Shown here: positions 63,131 to 64,000 of the stretch, in pieces
Layout of the letters: each line of letters begins with the position of its first letter
How positions within the stretch are numbered: position 1 is the stretch's first letter
Assembly (NCBI RefSeq): GCF_900112195.1
Contig: NZ_FOKR01000012.1
Location: 62,001 to 126,000, forward strand
Source: Butyrivibrio sp. YAB3001
GTDB taxonomy: Bacteria > Bacillota > Clostridia > Lachnospirales > Lachnospiraceae
Length of the DNA: 64,000 nucleotides
Reading direction: 5' to 3'
Notes under the pieces: generated by a model
Told to the model about the DNA's origin: nothing
Seen by the model: the letters and a program-made list of their open reading frames with translations, nothing else
Databases searched by the model: none
Translations under genes and position numbers: made by a program

Positions 63131-64000
63131 ATGAATAAGTTTGTGACATTTTTTCATGCTTGTATTTTGAGCCTTCTAATTTTTTCATATGTTGTAGCAG
63201 ATAATGCAATAGTGGTTTCTGCCAGTGAAGTTGAGAGTGCAGTTGTAGTTGTCGAAGGATATAGTCTTGGGGATAGCATGCTTCAGGCAGGTAAAGATGT
63301 TGATATTTCATTCACATTAAGAAATACAAGTAATACTGCTTCTGCAACTAATGTTGTTATGTCTTTATCTAATAATGAAGGAATGTTGAATCCTAAATAT
63401 GGAAGTGGTAATCAGATATATGTTGGAAGTATATCGCCTGGGGCTACAAAGGAAGTTACAGCTTCTGTTTCAGTTAGTTCAAGGTTTAAAGAGACAAGTG
63501 CAAATATTTCTGTAAAAATCGATTACATAACGCTGAATAATCAGAGAACTAACTCAGTAGATATATTTATTCCTGCAACAGGTGGAACAGTTATTTCAAT
63601 CAATAGTGTAAGCGTTAGCCCAAGAGCTACTGTTAAAGGAAAAACTTTGATCAGCGTTGAGTACACTAATAATACGGGAGCTGATATTTTAGATGCAAAG
63701 CTTTTGATTGATGGAAATATTTCAGATGATAGTAAGGAATTGTCAGTAGGTACAATTTCTGCCGGAAGACATTATTCCAAAGATCTATATGTAGTATTTA
63801 CCGAGGTTGGGGATGAACAGATTTCAATTTCTTTTAGTTACTCCGTAGGTGAGGGTGAAAGTAAACTGATTGATTTAGGAAATTATAATGTGAGAGTTTC
63901 GGAAGCTAAGAATACCACAAACACTGATGAGGCTGTTGATTATAGGTTTGTATTAATTGGAAGAATTATTGCCTTGCTGGCAGGATGCGTTGCTTTATTA
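63131..64000 (+). CDS. secreted protein with CARDB-like domains, cut by window edge
   Basis: An open frame of at least 290 codons from ATG 63131 (GGGAGGA at 63121-63127) to the end of the window. Signal peptide to about residue 32 (VSASEVES). Two or three immunoglobulin-like repeats follow (SLGDSMLQAGKDVDISFTLRN and SPRATVKGKTLISVEYTNN), similar to CARDB/NEW3 domains. A membrane segment begins at about residue 277 (LIGRIIALLAGCVALL), so the protein probably ends soon past the edge. Follows the kinase homologue by 24 bases; same operon as the chain-length protein is likely. No recognised function. Confidence 0.72.
   Translation, partial: MNKFVTFFHACILSLLIFSYVVADNAIVVSASEVESAVVVVEGYSLGDSMLQAGKDVDISFTLRNTSNTASATNVVMSLSNNEGMLNPKYGSGNQIYVGSISPGATKEVTASVSVSSRFKETSANISVKIDYITLNNQRTNSVDIFIPATGGTVISINSVSVSPRATVKGKTLISVEYTNNTGADILDAKLLIDGNISDDSKELSVGTISAGRHYSKDLYVVFTEVGDEQISISFSYSVGEGESKLIDLGNYNVRVSEAKNTTNTDEAVDYRFVLIGRIIALLAGCVALL

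Noticed and set aside
1..64000. CRISPR arrays, insertion sequences or prophage
   Set aside because: No regularly spaced repeats, transposase or phage structural genes were seen; the ORF6N gene is solitary.

Overview
The window reads as a chromosome segment of an anaerobic Firmicute of the Lachnospiraceae, most like Butyrivibrio or Pseudobutyrivibrio. This is inferred from low-GC DNA, strong purine-rich ribosome binding sites, a T-box upstream of valS, a TPP riboswitch upstream of thiT, secreted proteins with Big2 and BspA-type leucine-rich repeats, and genes for attacking uronic-acid polysaccharides. No rRNA is present. The only RNA gene is one tRNA-Trp with its own promoter and terminator.

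Layout. 1-7.6 kb is accessory: an ECF-type S component next to a small radical SAM enzyme, an AAA/PD-(D/E)XK protein, two small secreted proteins that share a 49-residue module, a HEPN-MNT pair whose nucleotidyltransferase is frameshifted, the tRNA, and an ORF6N-domain protein. 7.8-12.4 kb holds a secreted transglutaminase/Big2/LRR protein and a GH13 lipoprotein; both genes carry the same short unexplained leader element at the 5' end of their transcripts. 12.5-33 kb is mostly housekeeping: a HAD hydrolase, PepF, a flavin reductase-like protein, VanZ-like, ThiT, HflX and AsnA (minus strand), an HPr-like protein lacking the catalytic histidine, a nuclease-XPD helicase fusion, ValS, FolC, a 54-residue protein, a zinc-ribbon/TPR membrane protein, an MBOAT plus SGNH pair that probably O-acylates an extracellular polymer, and RidA. 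33-40 kb has a TPR lipoprotein and a three-gene operon (heparinase II/III-like, GH88, DUF2264) for intracellular breakdown of a uronic-acid-containing saccharide.

40-64 kb is a surface-polysaccharide region. It begins with a secreted protein that looks strongly expressed, then membrane and cytoplasmic glycosyltransferases. From 45.8 to 60 kb the DNA becomes visibly richer in A and T and holds a typical exopolysaccharide locus: glycosyltransferases, a Wzx flippase, a pyruvyltransferase, a Wzy-type polymerase, three acyltransferase-3 proteins, and a minus-strand secreted beta-helix protein. The window ends with a Wzz-like chain-length protein, a BY-kinase homologue without the Walker A lysine, and a secreted protein cut by the window edge.

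The most interesting unexplained items are the paired leader elements at 7838 and 10436, a candidate small RNA or attenuator at 46936-46998, the BY-kinase lacking its P-loop lysine, the HEPN-MNT pair with a broken nucleotidyltransferase, and the uronate-saccharide operon with a DUF2264 member. All family calls come from reading motifs; no database search was run.
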